Assembly: GCA_964399665.1 (NCBI GenBank)
Contig: CAYNSI010000121.1
Location: 1 to 6,819, forward strand
Direction: 5' to 3'
DNA: 6,819 nt
Source of the DNA: Avisuccinivibrio_A sp964399665
GTDB lineage: Bacteria > Pseudomonadota > Gammaproteobacteria > Enterobacterales > Succinivibrionaceae
Position 1 is the first letter of the stretch. Each line of letters begins with the position of its first letter. This document shows positions 5,552 through 6,819 of this stretch, one piece after another. The translations under genes were made by a program, and so were the position numbers. The notes beneath the pieces are model-generated. The model searched no databases. It had not been told where the DNA came from and worked only from the letters and a program-made list of their open reading frames with translations.

Positions 5552-6530
5552 GATCATCCTCTTTGGGAGTTAAGGCCCTTACCACATCCTCAAGATCTTT
5601 TGGCAGGGGGGCTTCCACCTTTAACATTTGCCCGTCAGTTGGATCTAAGAAGCTTATCCTCAGGGCATGCAGGAACATTCTTTGCAATCCTGCTTTTTTC
5701 ATGGCCTCATTAAAAGTCCTGTCACCATATTTATCATCCCCTGCAATAGGATGTCTTACATAGGCACAGTGCACTCTTATCTGGTGGGTTCTGCCGCTGT
5801 GGGGCAGGGCTGCTATTAAGGTTGCATTGTCAAGTTTTTTTTCAATCTCAAATCCCGTGGCAGCAGGAGAGCCTTCCTTAAAATTAACCATGACCATGCG
5901 CTCGCCTGACTTTAGTTCATTGCGGATTAAGGGAGCTTCAATTAATTTCTGCCTGCGATCCCAAATACCAGATACCAGAGCCAGGTAGCGCTTTTTTACC
6001 ACCCTGGCGCGAAACTGCTCATGAAGATTACGAAGAGCACTGCGCCTTTTGGCAATGATAAGACAACCTGATGTTTCCCGGTCAAGACGGTGCGCAAGTT
6101 CCAGAAAGCTTTGTTCAGGCCTTAGGCTTTTTAGCGCTTCTATAAGGCCGAATTCAATGCCTGAACCGCCATGGGAGGCCAATCCTGCAGGCTTGTTGAT
6201 GACAATAATCTCCCTTGATTCATATAGAATTCTGTCTTTAAGATCCTGCACCAGCCTAAGATTTGATGAAGGGACGGTAACCTTTTCCGCGGTAACCCTT
6301 ACAGGAGGGATCCTGATTTCATCTCCTCGTTGCAGCTTATATGAAGGCTGGACCCTCCCTCTGTTGACTCTGACCTCTCCGCGGCGCAGGATCCTGTAGA
6401 GCAAAGAACGCGGCACCCCCCTTAGGGTTCTTGCAAGGTAATTATCAAGTCTTTGACCTTCATCATCGGCTGTTATGGTTTTATAGGTTACCAATACTGG
6501 GGGGATCCCGCCTGTTTTATCATTTATCAT
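5532..6530 (-). CDS. rluC: 23S rRNA pseudouridine synthase RluC
   Basis: RluC isomerises uridines in 23S rRNA; in E. coli it acts at 955, 2504 and 2580. Residues about 22-78 form the S4 RNA-binding domain (DDEGQRLDNYL, GVPRSLLYRILRRGEVRVN, GDEIRIPPVRV), which matches E. coli closely. The RluA-type catalytic domain follows, with HRLDRETSG carrying catalytic D150, the Tyr motif KRYLALV (Y182) and GRTHQIRVH (R247). The length is 332 against 319 in E. coli, with a few extra residues at each end, including an acidic and Lys-rich tail. The ATG at 6530 is the only good start candidate, though its ribosome site is weak. The 3' end overlaps the HAD gene, so the two form a unit, probably read from the promoter at 6706-6734. 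Confidence 0.96.
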   Translation of the reverse strand: MINDKTGGIPPVLVTYKTITADDEGQRLDNYLARTLRGVPRSLLYRILRRGEVRVNRGRVQPSYKLQRGDEIRIPPVRVTAEKVTVPSSNLRLVQDLKDRILYESREIIVINKPAGLASHGGSGIEFGLIEALKSLRPEQSFLELAHRLDRETSGCLIIAKRRSALRNLHEQFRARVVKKRYLALVSGIWDRRQKLIEAPLIRNELKSGERMVMVNFKEGSPAATGFEIEKKLDNATLIAALPHSGRTHQIRVHCAYVRHPIAGDDKYGDRTFNEAMKKAGLQRMFLHALRISFLDPTDGQMLKVEAPLPKDLEDVVRALTPKEDDHEKKVY

Positions 6531-6705
6531 GGTAGATTCTGCTAAATATTAGTAACTTAAGCTGCAAAAAAGCAAGATCAGTTATCGGATACTCTTATTC
6601 CCACACAATCGCTGCAGATTCGATATATGATGCCTCGTTTCTTATCGTGCCATTTTAACCTTATACAGATCTTAATCCGAATCACTTATAGAAATTCCGC
6701 GGCGG

Positions 6706-6734
6706 ATTATACGATAGCCTCAGGAGAATAGTAA
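6706..6734 (-). promoter_or_regulatory. Probable promoter for rluC
   Basis: On the minus strand a perfect -10 TATAAT (6711-6706) lies 17 bp after a poor -35, TTACTA (6734-6729). The bases after the -10, CCGCCGCGG, form a GC-rich discriminator like that of the rpmF promoter. The leader to the rluC ATG would be about 170 nt. A second, weaker -10 (TAAAAT, near 6657-6652) lies closer to the gene. Confidence 0.5.
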
Positions 6735-6819
6735 GACCCTTGAGTCTTGGTTGTTTAATACTCAGGAGGCTGAGTATATACCCCCTCGCAACCTGCTGCA
6801 TGTGCTAATGCCATCTGCT
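6735..6819 (+). other. Non-coding stretch with two small hairpins at the right edge
   Basis: Read on the plus strand, AAGAC/GTCTT with a 6-nt loop (6733-6748) is followed by a perfect 8-bp stem, ATACTCAG/CTGAGTAT, with a GAGG loop (6758-6777). The second hairpin presents AGGAGG (6764-6769) at its top. No start codon follows within ribosome-site distance. In E. coli the gene divergent from rluC is rne, whose long leader folds into hairpins used for autoregulation. This could be the comparable leader, but no rne coding sequence is in the window. Confidence 0.35.

Noticed and set aside
6049..6399. Plus-strand open frame inside rluC
   Set aside because: It is antisense to the conserved S4 and catalytic regions of RluC and has no recognisable product.
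6808..6819. ATG on the plus strand at the right edge, considered as the start of a divergent gene
   Set aside because: There is no ribosome site before it and only four codons are visible.

Overview
The window looks like a conserved housekeeping block from a gammaproteobacterium. The gene order is rluC, a HAD phosphatase, yceD, rpmF, plsX, fabH, all on the minus strand, and the E. coli order rluC-(maf)-yceD-rpmF-plsX-fabH is recognisable. FabH, RluC and L32 align closely by eye with their E. coli counterparts. Spacers are AT-rich and unusually long. The genus cannot be fixed from this sequence; an anaerobic or host-associated lineage with divergent lipid genes is only a guess.

Layout, read in the direction of minus-strand transcription (right to left). 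6819-6531 is an intergenic region with a TATAAT promoter facing rluC and plus-strand hairpins near the edge. 6530-5532 is rluC (23S rRNA pseudouridine synthase), overlapping a HAD-family phosphatase at 5551-4823. 4822-4664 separates that gene from a convergent plus-strand gene and holds a degenerate GC-rich tandem repeat. 3968-4663 (+) encodes an unrecognised exported protein; it lies where E. coli carries the divergent maf gene. 3836-3309 is yceD (DUF177). A 293-bp spacer with a strong promoter precedes rpmF (3015-2827, ribosomal protein L32). A 69-bp spacer leads to plsX (2757-1711), a 464-506 bp gap leads to fabH (1204-254), and 253 bp without a recognisable gene ends the window.

Functionally the block links ribosome assembly (RluC, YceD, L32) with the start of lipid synthesis. 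FabH makes the first acetoacetyl-ACP, and PlsX turns acyl-ACP into acyl-phosphate for phospholipid synthesis. The rpmF promoter has a GC-rich discriminator, as expected for growth-rate or ppGpp control, and would drive rpmF and plsX together.

The genes themselves are ordinary. The points deserving a second look are the divergent PlsX (several signature residues changed, hydrophobic tip region shortened), the orphan exported protein in the maf position, a TTGAATTCAA palindrome present both at the rpmF -35 box and in the plsX-fabH gap, and the repeat and dyad elements in the spacers. I found no mobile element, CRISPR array, tRNA or rRNA, and no convincing evidence of a wholly new system.
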